From contig NZ_AP018207.1 of assembly GCF_002367995.1 (NCBI RefSeq), positions 2,463,083 to 2,527,082 on the forward strand: a DNA stretch of 64,000 bases. Reading direction: 5' to 3'. This DNA comes from Calothrix brevissima NIES-22. GTDB taxonomy: Bacteria; Cyanobacteriota; Cyanobacteriia; Cyanobacteriales; Nostocaceae. Under the pieces are notes generated by a model that saw only the letters and a program-made list of their open reading frames with translations, had not been told where the DNA came from and ran no database searches. A program made the translations under genes and the position numbers. Below, one piece after another: positions 8,029 to 16,626 of this stretch (position 1 is the first letter of the stretch; each line of letters opens with the position of its first letter).

Positions 8029-9303
8029 CTTCAGTACTTCATATTCTCGACCATGCAGTTGTAAGGTAAAGTGAGGAGATGATTGCAAAAATTTGGTAAA
8101 ACTACTACCTAGTTTTAACTTTTTCATAATTGAATTCGGCGATTGTCCGCATATTTTCTGTAACTCTGTGCCTAGTTTAGAGACAGATAATTTACTTTTA
8201 GGAGATTGGGCTTGCATATTCTGAAAAATTTCTAGCAATAATTTTTCCAAATCGGCTTTAGATGCAATCTCCTGTGGGGGAATCGATATTGTTGTAGTAT
8301 TTACTGTTCCTGTGAGATCTTCGGTGTCTGAAGATGCAGTGGATTTCGCTTCTAAAATAGAATTATTTTGATTAAATTCTAGGTTACATCTTTCTTGAAA
8401 AAGATTTGCTATTGTTGTCAAATTGCTCAATCTAGAACTAATTGATTCTTGTTCGGCTTTAATTAAATTCTCAATTTTATCAACTACTCCTGCTAAAGAA
8501 GGAACTTCTGTGGCTAGCGGTACAGAATAGAAAGTTAATTTTCCCGTATTGCGATTTTCTATATGTAAAATTTGCGATTGTCTACGCACCCAATATACAG
8601 TTAAACCTTGATTTTGCATTTCATTGCAGAGGTGAGTTAAAATTCCATCTCCCGAACAAACAAATATTTCTTTGACTGTGGGATAACCACGCAATAAAGA
8701 AGCACCGAAAGCAATCATTTTCGCATCAGCGCCATCTTTACCATCAGGTACATGAAAAAGCTGATATCCACGTTCATATAGTTCTGTATCTTGCTTACCA
8801 TTGCTAGGAGTTTTCCAATTAGCAAAAGCGATTTTTACTTGCAGAGGATAATTACCGATACTAGCTAAAAACTCTTCAGCAGCAATATCTATTTTGAGAT
8901 TTTCTGCATCTAAAAGTAATAAAGAAATTCCTGGAGTTGATTGCGGTTTAATCCCAATATTTGGGCTAATTTTGGCGATGAATTGCTGAAAGGCAGCAGA
9001 TTCTAAGAATTGTGGCGATAAAAAAGTTTGTAAGAGTTCTTGGGCTAAAGTTGTAGACAGAGATGGGGAAGATGTGTTTGTGTTTGTCTCGACTGGTAAA
9101 TCTTCGCTTAAAGACAGTTCTTTTGCTTCCTCTACAGGTAATTTACTATATCCGTTGCTATTCCCAAGCAAGTGAGGTGACGGAGTATTGAGTAATACAG
9201 GCTCAAGGAATTGTTTTCGGCAATTTTTGCACAAATAATACTGCTTACCATTCCTATGACCATTTTTGCGATATGAAGTTGATTCGCAGCGAGGACATTT
9301 CAT
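8014..9303 (-). CDS. NYN-domain nuclease with N-terminal zinc finger and LOTUS-like C-terminus
   Basis: This 429-aa protein starts with a zinc ribbon (CPRC at 3-6, CKNC at 25-28) like those on IS1-type transposase subunits. A disordered linker follows, then a NYN/PIN-like domain at about 126-260 with D132 (LLLDAEN), D190/D193 (GKDGADAKMIAFG) and D219 (CSGDG), the acidic set expected for a metal-dependent RNase. The last about 75 residues (DLEKLLLEIF to HGREYEVL) resemble an OST-HTH/LOTUS winged helix. NYN plus LOTUS is the layout of RNA-binding nucleases such as MARF1. The upstream gene is a paralogue, 135 bp away. RNA is the likely substrate, but this is inference. Confidence 0.75.
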   Translation of the reverse strand: MKCPRCESTSYRKNGHRNGKQYYLCKNCRKQFLEPVLLNTPSPHLLGNSNGYSKLPVEEAKELSLSEDLPVETNTNTSSPSLSTTLAQELLQTFLSPQFLESAAFQQFIAKISPNIGIKPQSTPGISLLLLDAENLKIDIAAEEFLASIGNYPLQVKIAFANWKTPSNGKQDTELYERGYQLFHVPDGKDGADAKMIAFGASLLRGYPTVKEIFVCSGDGILTHLCNEMQNQGLTVYWVRRQSQILHIENRNTGKLTFYSVPLATEVPSLAGVVDKIENLIKAEQESISSRLSNLTTIANLFQERCNLEFNQNNSILEAKSTASSDTEDLTGTVNTTTISIPPQEIASKADLEKLLLEIFQNMQAQSPKSKLSVSKLGTELQKICGQSPNSIMKKLKLGSSFTKFLQSSPHFTLQLHGREYEVLKSVDC

Positions 9304-9438
9304 CTTCTTATTTATTTGGTCTTGTGCTGATATTTACCTTTAAGTGTACAATTTGGAAAGTTTAATTTATAAATTTTAATATAATTACCAAGCTAAGTGT
9401 GAGAAGATTTATACTCAAGACCTAAGATATAGATGAAT

Positions 9439-10815
9439 TTAAGATACAGTTACATCCCATTCTTTACCTGTTTGCTTCAAGGTAAAACTGCTACTAGATT
9501 GTAAAAAAGTAATAAAATTACCAATAATTTGCAAATCTTTTATTTGCTCGTTGATTGATTTATTATATTTATTTTTAAATTCTTGCGCTAAGATATTAGT
9601 CTTAACAAAATTTGTAGAGTTTTTGTTAGTTAAATTTTCTATTAAGTTTTTCAGTGCTTTTTCTAGATCGTTTCGAGAATGAATACTTGACGATAAAGAC
9701 TCTGATTTTTTATTTGCTAGCTGTGCTTGATTTACTTCTAATAAAGTGACATATAATTCTGAATTAGCATCAATTTGATGAATCACAAAATCAGCAGGAT
9801 AATTAATAAAAATATCTCTAGCTTTTTTACCTGGTAAATAGCGAGGAACAACTTGGCTAAGAGTTAATTTATATTTATCTTTAAATACTGTCGATAGTTT
9901 GGAAAGCTGAATCCAAAAACTTTGGCTTTGTTTTTGTTCTAATTTTATTAAAACCTTTAATTGCTGAATAAACTTTTCTATTGTGCCAATTTCATCTGGC
10001 AAAATAGGAATGATAGTGTTGGTTTCGCCAGTCGAAATATTAAATACTCTTACAGTCTCTCCCTGCTGACTAACTTGATACACTATTAATCCATTCTGCT
10101 GAATATGGTTGCATAAGGTAGTCATAACTGTATCTGATGAACAGACAAAAACTGCTTTCACGTTGGGATAACGCTCATGGATTGAAGAGCCAAAAGCGAT
10201 CATTTTGCCATCAGCATGATCTTTACCAGCAGGAACATGAATTAAATCATAGCCACGGCTATGTAATTCAAAATCTAATTTACCCATGCTGCGCCAATTA
10301 GCAAAAGCAATTTTGACTTGAAGAGGAAAGTTAGATAATTCAGTTAAAAATTTTTCTGTTTCATGATTGATTTTTAAATTCTCTGCATCTAAAAGTAAAA
10401 TGGCTATACCCATCTGCTTAGGAGAAATAATCTCAGAAGTAGGTATAAATGTTTCAGATGATTCGAGATATTTAAAATTATTTTTGCTATCTAAATATTC
10501 TTGTTTAATTTGAATATGATGAACTTTATTATATAAATCTATTAATATAGGTGAATTAGATGATTCTGGAATTAAGCAACTTTTTAAACATACATCCAGT
10601 TTTTTCATTAAAGAATCCCAGTCTTGGCTTTGACTAAGAACTACAGCGATTTGTGATTGAAGGCTATAGCGATTCCATTGAACATTTCTGTATTTTTCAT
10701 ATAAAAATTCTGGCTGCTGCTCTTGGATAGAGATAATAGCTTGGCAAACATACGATGCAATTGTATTTATCTTTAAATTATCATCTTTAGTCAGCGAACC
10801 CTCATCATTTGCCAT
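9439..10815 (-). CDS. NYN-domain nuclease with tandem LOTUS-like domains
   Basis: This is a paralogue of the next gene downstream. From the ATG at 10815 it has 458 aa (a GTG three codons earlier is possible). It lacks the zinc finger and instead has a helical N-terminus (about 15-110 in the longer numbering). The NYN core is conserved: D146 (LLLDAEN), GKDHADGKMIAFG and CSSDTVMTTLC. Two repeated segments follow, IEKFIQQLKVLIKLEQKQS onward and DLEKALKNLIENL onward, which look like OST-HTH/LOTUS winged helices. The first of these is decayed in the paralogue. The pair is codirectional and could be co-transcribed. Function is unknown; RNA cleavage or RNA binding is inferred from domains. Confidence 0.72.
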   Translation of the reverse strand: MANDEGSLTKDDNLKINTIASYVCQAIISIQEQQPEFLYEKYRNVQWNRYSLQSQIAVVLSQSQDWDSLMKKLDVCLKSCLIPESSNSPILIDLYNKVHHIQIKQEYLDSKNNFKYLESSETFIPTSEIISPKQMGIAILLLDAENLKINHETEKFLTELSNFPLQVKIAFANWRSMGKLDFELHSRGYDLIHVPAGKDHADGKMIAFGSSIHERYPNVKAVFVCSSDTVMTTLCNHIQQNGLIVYQVSQQGETVRVFNISTGETNTIIPILPDEIGTIEKFIQQLKVLIKLEQKQSQSFWIQLSKLSTVFKDKYKLTLSQVVPRYLPGKKARDIFINYPADFVIHQIDANSELYVTLLEVNQAQLANKKSESLSSSIHSRNDLEKALKNLIENLTNKNSTNFVKTNILAQEFKNKYNKSINEQIKDLQIIGNFITFLQSSSSFTLKQTGKEWDVTVS

Positions 10816-10933
10816 AACTAACACAATAATATTTTTCTAAAAAAATAATCTAATATATGTTATATCTATTCAAAAAACTATTTGATATCCGTGAAACTCC
10901 TTAAAGCTAGGGCTTAAATTTAATTGAGTGAGT

Positions 10934-10958
10934 GAGGATTATTAATATAATAATCCTC
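10934..10958. terminator. AT-rich hairpin between NYN and PstB-like genes
   Basis: GAGGATTATT and AATAATCCTC form a perfect 10-bp stem with a 5-base loop, about 77 bp downstream of the stop of the minus-strand PstB-like gene. There is no U-run on the minus strand, so the terminator role is tentative. Confidence 0.35.
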
Positions 10959-11034
10959 TAATAATTATGAGAAATTACCGAACATACAAATAATTGGGTA
11001 ATAACCCTCATCTTTTTCGTGACTTACAAACATA

Positions 11035-11820
11035 TTAATTCATACGTGGTAAAACGTAGTCGCGGGTGCGGTAATCGGAAGGATTAGAAAAGAGTTTAGT
11101 GGTACTACCAAATTCAACTAGATTGCTAGCCTGATTTTCATTAAGACAAAAGAAAGCTGTAAAATCTGATATGCGTGTAACTTGTCGCATATTATGGCTA
11201 ACAATTACAATTGTGTAATGAGAGCGTAGACTTTGAATCAACTCTTCAACTTTCGTACTAGCAATGGGATCGAGTCCAAAACAAGGTTCATCCATTAAGA
11301 GAACTTTTGGCTTGACGGCTAAAGCACGTGCAATACACAATCTTTGTTGTTGTCCGCCGGAAAGATCTAAAGCTGATTTGTGTAGTTTATTTTTGACTTC
11401 ATCCCAAAGATTAGCATTTTTAATGGCCGACTCAATAATTTCATCTAATTCTGCTTTTGGTCGCCATCCTAAAAGTTTTACTCCATAAGCAACATTATCA
11501 TATACGCTCATAGGAAAGAGATTTGGTTTTGGCAATACCATACTAATTTGGCGACGTACTCGATTTAAGTTAACACGACGCTCATAAATATTTTGACCAA
11601 AAAATTCTACTTTTCCTTGAATGCGGACTTCTTCTGCTTCTAGTTCGCTCATCCGATTAAGCGACTTGAGAAAAGTCGATTTACCACAATTAGTATGGCC
11701 AATAATTGCAGTTACTCTATCTTGGTAAATATCTATTGATATATCTTCCAGTATCTTTTTAGTATCGTAATAAAAACTAAAATTGCTGACTCTTATGGCT
11801 GGTACTAATTTACTCATCAT
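11035..11820 (-). CDS. PstB-like ABC ATPase with altered Q-loop
   Basis: This 261-aa ATPase is clearly of the PstB family ([15 protein letters not shown] signature at 153-157 onward, Walker B LLMDEP with E178, H209 in IVSHNM). Two core motifs deviate. Walker A is GHTNCGKST (41-49) instead of GPSGCGKTT. The Q-loop [10 protein letters not shown] of the partner PstB reads MVLPKPNLFP, so the glutamine is replaced by P97. The Q-loop glutamine couples Mg2+ and the permease, so coupling may differ. It is divergent from pstS and shares the Pho-regulated intergenic region. It could be an alternative ATPase for PstCA or a regulator. Confidence 0.82.
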   Translation of the reverse strand: MMSKLVPAIRVSNFSFYYDTKKILEDISIDIYQDRVTAIIGHTNCGKSTFLKSLNRMSELEAEEVRIQGKVEFFGQNIYERRVNLNRVRRQISMVLPKPNLFPMSVYDNVAYGVKLLGWRPKAELDEIIESAIKNANLWDEVKNKLHKSALDLSGGQQQRLCIARALAVKPKVLLMDEPCFGLDPIASTKVEELIQSLRSHYTIVIVSHNMRQVTRISDFTAFFCLNENQASNLVEFGSTTKLFSNPSDYRTRDYVLPRMN

Positions 11821-12229
11821 CGCTAAGACTTGATAGCAAACTTGACTGGGCAGAACAGTTACAATTCCTTTCTCTATGAGATTATTTCTACTCTTTTATT
11901 GAGCAAAGATTTGTAAAGTATTTGTAAATTCACAGATAAAAGCAAAACTTTCTCACAGACAGATCTATGAGAAATAGTTAAATAAATAATGCGCTAATTG
12001 CATTTGACTTTTAAAGAAAGCATCAAGCTGTTACCAAACAATCATTTTGTGAGCGATTACAACTTACCCTCCATATAACCACTGGTTAACTTTTATATTA
12101 CCTGAGTAAGTCAAAATTCAGACAGCGAGCAATTAACAAATATGTTCGCAATTTTGAACTTCAGACAATTATTGTCATTTGATAGCGATTCGACGGCAAT
12201 CGTAGGTGTGATAAATTAGGAGCATCCTG
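11821..12229. other. 409-bp divergent regulatory region of the pst locus
   Basis: This gap lies between the divergent PstB-like gene and pstS. It contains a Pho-box-like array (12063-12103) and a further inverted repeat TTTCTCA/TGAGAAA at about 11951-11973. It has no ORF. Confidence 0.6.
12063..12103 (+). promoter_or_regulatory. Pho-box array upstream of pstS
   Basis: Four 8-mers recur with an exact 11-bp period: CTTACCCT (12063-12070), TATAACCA (12074-12081), GTTAACTT (12085-12092) and TATTACCT (12096-12103). The cyanobacterial Pho box is known as tandem YTTAAYYW-like octamers separated by 3 bp. Here three units match 7 of 8 positions and one matches 6. This predicts control of the pst operon by SphR/PhoB under phosphate starvation. 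Confidence 0.7.
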
Positions 12230-13243
12230 GTGAACAAGATAAACTTTAAGCTTAACAGCTTGACGGTATTAGGTGTAACCTCAGTAGTAGCTGCCACTTT
12301 TGGATTAACAATGTCTGCGGTTCAATCCCAAAGTCAGAAAACAATTCAAATAGATGGTTCTAGTACTGTCTTTCCAATTACGGAAGCAGTAGCAGAGGAT
12401 TTTCAAAAAGCTCAAGGCGGTAGAGTCAGAGTTACAGTGGGTGTTTCTGGTACTGGCGGTGGCTTTAAAAAGTTCTGTCGTGGTGAAACAGATATATCTA
12501 ATGCTTCCCGTCCTATCCTCCAAAAAGAAATCAGCGATTGCAAAGCGAATGGCGTTCGTTACGTAGAATTACCAATAGCATATGATGCTTTAACAGTGGT
12601 AATTAACCCGCAAAACACCTGGGCTAAGAATCTTTCAGTTGCTGAACTCAAGAAAATTTGGGAGCCTGGGGCGCAAGGTAAGGTGAATAACTGGAGTCAA
12701 GTTCGTTCTGGATTCCCCAATGCACCACTGAAGTTGTTTGGCCCTGGGACTAATTCTGGTACTTTTGATTACTTTACTGAAGCTGTAGTTGGTAAAGCTA
12801 AATCTAGTCGGGGTGATTTTACCGCCAGTGAAGATGACAACGTTCTGGTACAGGGCGTTTCCCGTGATAAAAATGCACTTGGCTATTTTGGTTATGCATA
12901 TTATGCAGAAAATAGCAAACGAATCAAAGCCGTAGCTGTTAACGGGGTATTACCATCAGAAGCTACAGTCAAAAATGGCAGTTATAGTCCTTTATCTCGC
13001 CCTCTGTTTATTTATATCAGTTCCAAATCCATTGATAAACCAGAGGTGAAGCAGTTTGTGCAATTTTATTTGCAGAATGCTGCTAAGTTAGCGAAAGAAG
13101 TTAGATATGTGTCGCTACCAGGTTCAGCGTATACTACAGCGCAAAGCCATTTCAATAAAAAGAGATTTGGCAGTGTATTTGGCGGTCAAGAAGCAGTTGG
13201 TTTAAAGATTGATGAACTATTGCGTCGTGACGCTAAAGACTAA
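12230..13243 (+). CDS. pstS: Phosphate ABC transporter substrate-binding protein
   Basis: This periplasmic phosphate-binding protein has 337 aa and starts at a GTG with AGGAG nine bases upstream. It has a signal peptide of about 1-34 (hydrophobic [20 protein letters not shown]). Phosphate-binding motifs are visible: [11 protein letters not shown] (ligand loop), [18 protein letters not shown] and [12 protein letters not shown]. It is the first gene of pstS-pstC-pstA-pstB and follows a Pho-box array. The form is also close to cyanobacterial SphX proteins, so the name pstS is a family-level call. It delivers phosphate to the PstCA permease. Confidence 0.92.
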   Translation: MNKINFKLNSLTVLGVTSVVAATFGLTMSAVQSQSQKTIQIDGSSTVFPITEAVAEDFQKAQGGRVRVTVGVSGTGGGFKKFCRGETDISNASRPILQKEISDCKANGVRYVELPIAYDALTVVINPQNTWAKNLSVAELKKIWEPGAQGKVNNWSQVRSGFPNAPLKLFGPGTNSGTFDYFTEAVVGKAKSSRGDFTASEDDNVLVQGVSRDKNALGYFGYAYYAENSKRIKAVAVNGVLPSEATVKNGSYSPLSRPLFIYISSKSIDKPEVKQFVQFYLQNAAKLAKEVRYVSLPGSAYTTAQSHFNKKRFGSVFGGQEAVGLKIDELLRRDAKD

Positions 13244-13356
13244 ACGGATTTTTGAAGTTTAAATAGTTCAAATTCACGAGTTATTCAAGGGAGGTTTTCA
13301 CCTCTCTTTGTCTTAATTGAAGTTAATTTTTGCAAGAGCGATCGCTATCCTGTAAC

Positions 13357-14271
13357 ATGATTGGTGCTAAACCAACTCGACTTTCTCCCAAGCTAGTACG
13401 TAATCTTCGAGAACGGGCGATTGAGTTTGTCTTATTTCTCGCAGCATTATCTTCTGTGGCGACTACCATAGCGATTGTCGCTATTTTGGTTTACGAATCG
13501 ATTTTGTTTTTTCAGAAAGTACCTATTTGGGAATTTCTCACAGATACTCAATGGACGCCTTTGTTTGATGACAAGCACTATGGTATTTGGCCTTTGGTGT
13601 CTGGAACTTTAGTGACTACGGTAGTTGCCTTAATAGTAGCAATCCCACTGGGGACAATTATTGCTATTTATCTGAGCGAATTTGCACCACCGTTAGTGCG
13701 AGAAGTCATCAAACCCGCTTTAGAATTATTGGCGGGAATTCCCACAGTAGTGTATGGCTATTTTGCCTTACTATTTGTGACGCCTTTATTACAGGTAATA
13801 TTCCCCGAATTACCTGGGTTTAATATGTTGAGTGCGGGTTTAGTCATTGGGATTATGATTATTCCCTATGTTAGCTCGTTGAGTGAAGATGCGATGCGAG
13901 CCGTACCGGCACATCTGCGGGAAGGTTCCTATGCAACTGGTGCTACTCGCTTGCAAACAGCTTTACGAGTTGTAGTCCCAGCATCGATTTCCGGGATATC
14001 AGCAGCTTATATTTTGGGAATTTCTCGCGCTGTGGGTGAAACAATGATAGTCGCGATCGCAGCTGGCGGTCAACCCAACCTTACCCTGAACCCAATGGAA
14101 CCAGCTGCAACTATGACAGCTTATATTGTCGCTGTTAGTTTAGGCGATTTACCACATGGAAGTTTGGAATACGAAACTATCTTTGCTGTGGGATTATCTC
14201 TGGTATTGATGACTTTGGTATTTAATATCATTGGTCATTTTCTGGCGAAGCGTTATCGAGAGATTTATTAG
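13357..14271 (+). CDS. pstC: Phosphate ABC transporter permease PstC
   Basis: This inner-membrane permease has 304 aa from the ATG at 13357; an upstream in-frame TTG at 13330 would add nine unlikely residues. It has about six transmembrane segments and the binding-protein-dependent permease EAA loop ([22 protein letters not shown], about 190-215) that contacts the ATPase. Typical Pst motifs include [12 protein letters not shown] and [15 protein letters not shown]. It pairs with PstA, whose gene starts 47 bp later, to form the phosphate channel. Confidence 0.93.
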   Translation: MIGAKPTRLSPKLVRNLRERAIEFVLFLAALSSVATTIAIVAILVYESILFFQKVPIWEFLTDTQWTPLFDDKHYGIWPLVSGTLVTTVVALIVAIPLGTIIAIYLSEFAPPLVREVIKPALELLAGIPTVVYGYFALLFVTPLLQVIFPELPGFNMLSAGLVIGIMIIPYVSSLSEDAMRAVPAHLREGSYATGATRLQTALRVVVPASISGISAAYILGISRAVGETMIVAIAAGGQPNLTLNPMEPAATMTAYIVAVSLGDLPHGSLEYETIFAVGLSLVLMTLVFNIIGHFLAKRYREIY

Positions 14272-14318
14272 GTGGTCATTTGTCATTTGTCATTAGTTAG
14301 TTAATCAAGAATTTTGTT

Positions 14319-15245
14319 ATGGCGACCACTCAAAATATGCGGCAGATCCGCGCTGTTATTAACCGTAACAAGCTGTCTGAATATATTTTTAGTATTGTTG
14401 GTTTGTTGTCAATGTTGGTGGGAATTATTACTTTATTCGCATTAATATTTGACTTATTTAGTGATGGATTGCCGCGTCTTTCTTGGGAGTTTTTTACTTC
14501 ATTCCCTAGCCGAAGGGCAGCAAATGCGGGGATTCTTTCGGCTTGGGTAGGCTCGATTTTAGTCATGCTAGTAACGGCATCTGCGGCAATTCCTATTGGT
14601 ATAGCGTCAGGAATTTATTTAGAAGAATATGCCCGCAAAAATTGGTTAGCTGATTTTATCGAAATTAATGTCACTAATTTAGCTGGCGTTCCTTCAATAA
14701 TTTACGGTCTTTTGGCGCTGGGTTTATTTGTTTATGGCTTAAATTTAGGCTCTAGTATAGTCACGGCGGGATTAACATTAGCACTTTTAGTTTTACCTGT
14801 GGTTATTGTCACCACTCGTGAATCTTTACGGGCGATTCCTAATAGCATTCGCGAAGCTGCTTATGCTACTGGTGCTTCTAAATGGCAAATGATTTGGGAT
14901 CATGTTTTACCTTATGCCACTGGTAGCATTCTCACAGGAATTATTGTGGCTTTAGCACGGGCGATTGGGGAAACTGCACCGCTTGTAACTATTGGCGCAC
15001 TAAATTTTATTGCCTTTCTGCCAGATTCACCAATTAAAAGTGAATTTCCCTTTATTTCTTTGGCTTGGTTGTCATCAGCTTTTACTGTAATCCCGATTCA
15101 AATGTTTGATTGGGTATCTCGTCCCCAAGAAGCATTTCAAGCAAATGCTGCTGCTGCGGGGATTGTGTTGATAACCATGACTTTGGCTATGAATGCTGTA
15201 GCCATTTATCTCCGCTATCGTTTACGCAAAACAATCAAATGGTAG
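14319..15245 (+). CDS. pstA: Phosphate ABC transporter permease PstA
   Basis: This second permease subunit has 308 aa and about six membrane helices. Motifs include [15 protein letters not shown], the EAA loop [21 protein letters not shown], and [15 protein letters not shown]. The N-terminal 15 residues are polar and cytoplasmic. Its stop codon overlaps the start of pstB (ATGGTAG at 15239-15245), so the two are translationally coupled. It belongs to the pstSCAB operon. Confidence 0.93.
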   Translation: MATTQNMRQIRAVINRNKLSEYIFSIVGLLSMLVGIITLFALIFDLFSDGLPRLSWEFFTSFPSRRAANAGILSAWVGSILVMLVTASAAIPIGIASGIYLEEYARKNWLADFIEINVTNLAGVPSIIYGLLALGLFVYGLNLGSSIVTAGLTLALLVLPVVIVTTRESLRAIPNSIREAAYATGASKWQMIWDHVLPYATGSILTGIIVALARAIGETAPLVTIGALNFIAFLPDSPIKSEFPFISLAWLSSAFTVIPIQMFDWVSRPQEAFQANAAAAGIVLITMTLAMNAVAIYLRYRLRKTIKW

Positions 15246-16042
15246 AAAAAACATCTTCAACTGTAGAAACTGTAGAGAAGCCGATTAAGGCTGCGGTTAA
15301 TTATCTGAATTTTTACTATGCTGGTAAAGTCCACGCTTTGAAAGATATTAATTTACCTATTGCTGAGAAACAAGTAACAGCATTAATTGGCCCTTCGGGA
15401 TGTGGTAAAACTACTTTGTTACGTTGTTTCAATCGGATGCATGACCTTTATCCGGGAAATCGTTATCGGGGAGAAATTAATTTAGCACCGGATGGGATTA
15501 ATTTGTTAAGTAATAAAGTCGATCCCATTGAAGTGAGAATGCGGATTAGTATGGTATTTCAAAGACCGAATCCTTTTCCGAAGTCAATTTATGAAAATGT
15601 GGCTTACGGTTTGCGGGTAAGAGGTGAAAAAAAACGCCGGGTTATTGATGAGAAAGTTGAAAAGGCTTTGCGCGGTGCTGCTTTGTGGGATGAAGTTAAA
15701 GATAGATTGCGCGATTTAGCTTCTAATCTTTCTGGTGGTCAACAACAGAGGCTTTGTATTGCTCGTGCTTTAGCAACTGAGCCAGAGATTGTTTTATTTG
15801 ATGAGCCTACATCGGCTTTAGATCCAATCGCTACTTCTAGTATTGAAGAATTAATTGCCCAACTCAAGCAAACGGTAACAATTTTAATTGTGACTCACAA
15901 TATGCAGCAAGCAGCCCGTGTTTCTGACTATACGGCGTTTATGTATTTGGGGGAATTGGTGGAATTTGATAGGACAGAGGCGATTTTTAATTATCCAGCA
16001 AATCAAAAAACCGCAGACTATGTTGGTGGATTATTTGGTTAA
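15239..16042 (+). CDS. pstB: Phosphate ABC transporter ATPase PstB
   Basis: This ATPase has 267 aa. The start at ATG 15239 overlaps the pstA stop by 7 bp; a longer reading to 15110 lies out of frame over pstA and is rejected. It has a canonical Walker A (GPSGCGKTT), Q-loop ([10 protein letters not shown]), signature ([15 protein letters not shown]), Walker B ([13 protein letters not shown]) and H-loop (VTHNM). It powers PstCA phosphate import. It is the normal counterpart to the divergent PstB-like protein at 11035-11820, which lacks the Q-loop glutamine. A terminator-like hairpin follows at 16216-16256. Confidence 0.94.
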   Translation: MVEKTSSTVETVEKPIKAAVNYLNFYYAGKVHALKDINLPIAEKQVTALIGPSGCGKTTLLRCFNRMHDLYPGNRYRGEINLAPDGINLLSNKVDPIEVRMRISMVFQRPNPFPKSIYENVAYGLRVRGEKKRRVIDEKVEKALRGAALWDEVKDRLRDLASNLSGGQQQRLCIARALATEPEIVLFDEPTSALDPIATSSIEELIAQLKQTVTILIVTHNMQQAARVSDYTAFMYLGELVEFDRTEAIFNYPANQKTADYVGGLFG

Positions 16043-16052
16043 GTAGGTTTTT

Positions 16053-16096
16053 AAACGCAAAGGAGCGCGGAGGTTAGCGCAAAGTTTCGCGGAGTA
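16053..16096. repeat. Interspersed repeat (GCAAAGG/CGCGGAG family)
   Basis: The stretch starting AACGCAAAGGAGCGCGGAGG recurs in similar form at 27871-27919, and an inverse form occurs at 44252-44282 and 49479-49514. These are degenerate short repeats common in Nostocales gaps. Confidence 0.55.
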
Positions 16097-16215
16097 TTTT
16101 CTAAGTTTATTCGCGATGAATGGATGAAATGGTGTATTGAGGGAAATCGCTACTCCGTTAAATTTCTGTTAAGTTCAATGTAGCCTAATTTACTTGCAAA
16201 ATTTACAAATAGATA

Positions 16216-16265
16216 AACCCAGCAGGGGTCAAATAGTTAGACCTCCTGCCAGGGTTGTGTTTTAT
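16216..16265 (+). terminator. Terminator-like hairpin after pstB
   Basis: AACCCAGCAGG...GTC pairs with GAC...CCTGCCAGGGTT (16216-16256, with small bulges), followed by TGTGTTTTATATT. It lies 174 bp downstream of the pstB stop and is the likely end of the pst transcript. Confidence 0.55.
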
Positions 16266-16626
16266 ATTCTGGCCATGTTTGATCTGGTTAACGCTTATTT
16301 GTAATAAATAATGCTTTATCCTTATTTAGATTAACCAAATTGTGCGGTATTGGCAGTTAAGAAAAGTAAAGAAATTGGTTAAGTTGTTGTTAAAAAATCT
16401 TTTGGCGGGAAAAAATTTTTTCTCGATATTCATGTAATTAATTTTCCGGAGTTTTTGGTGAGGACAAAATCTGTGGAGAAATTCACCCACTAAAGTGTTG
16501 ATGGCGAAAACACAAGCGCAAATTGTGTTAATGCGGGTAATTTTTGGGGAATTATCTTAGTTAGGACTGGTGGTAAATTCAAAGCCACACCTATAGCTGG
16601 CATAATGAGGCAAAATTTCCCATTTT

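Larger units (their letters stand above)
16043..16626. other. 584-bp gap after the pst operon
   Basis: It contains an interspersed repeat related to 27871-27919 (16053-16096) and a terminator-like hairpin (16216-16256). The rest is AT-rich leader of the hybrid kinase. No ORF was recognised. Confidence 0.5.

Noticed and set aside
15110-15238. 43-residue N-terminal extension of PstB
   Set aside because: Lies out of frame over the end of pstA; ATG 15239 gives the family length and a coupled overlap.
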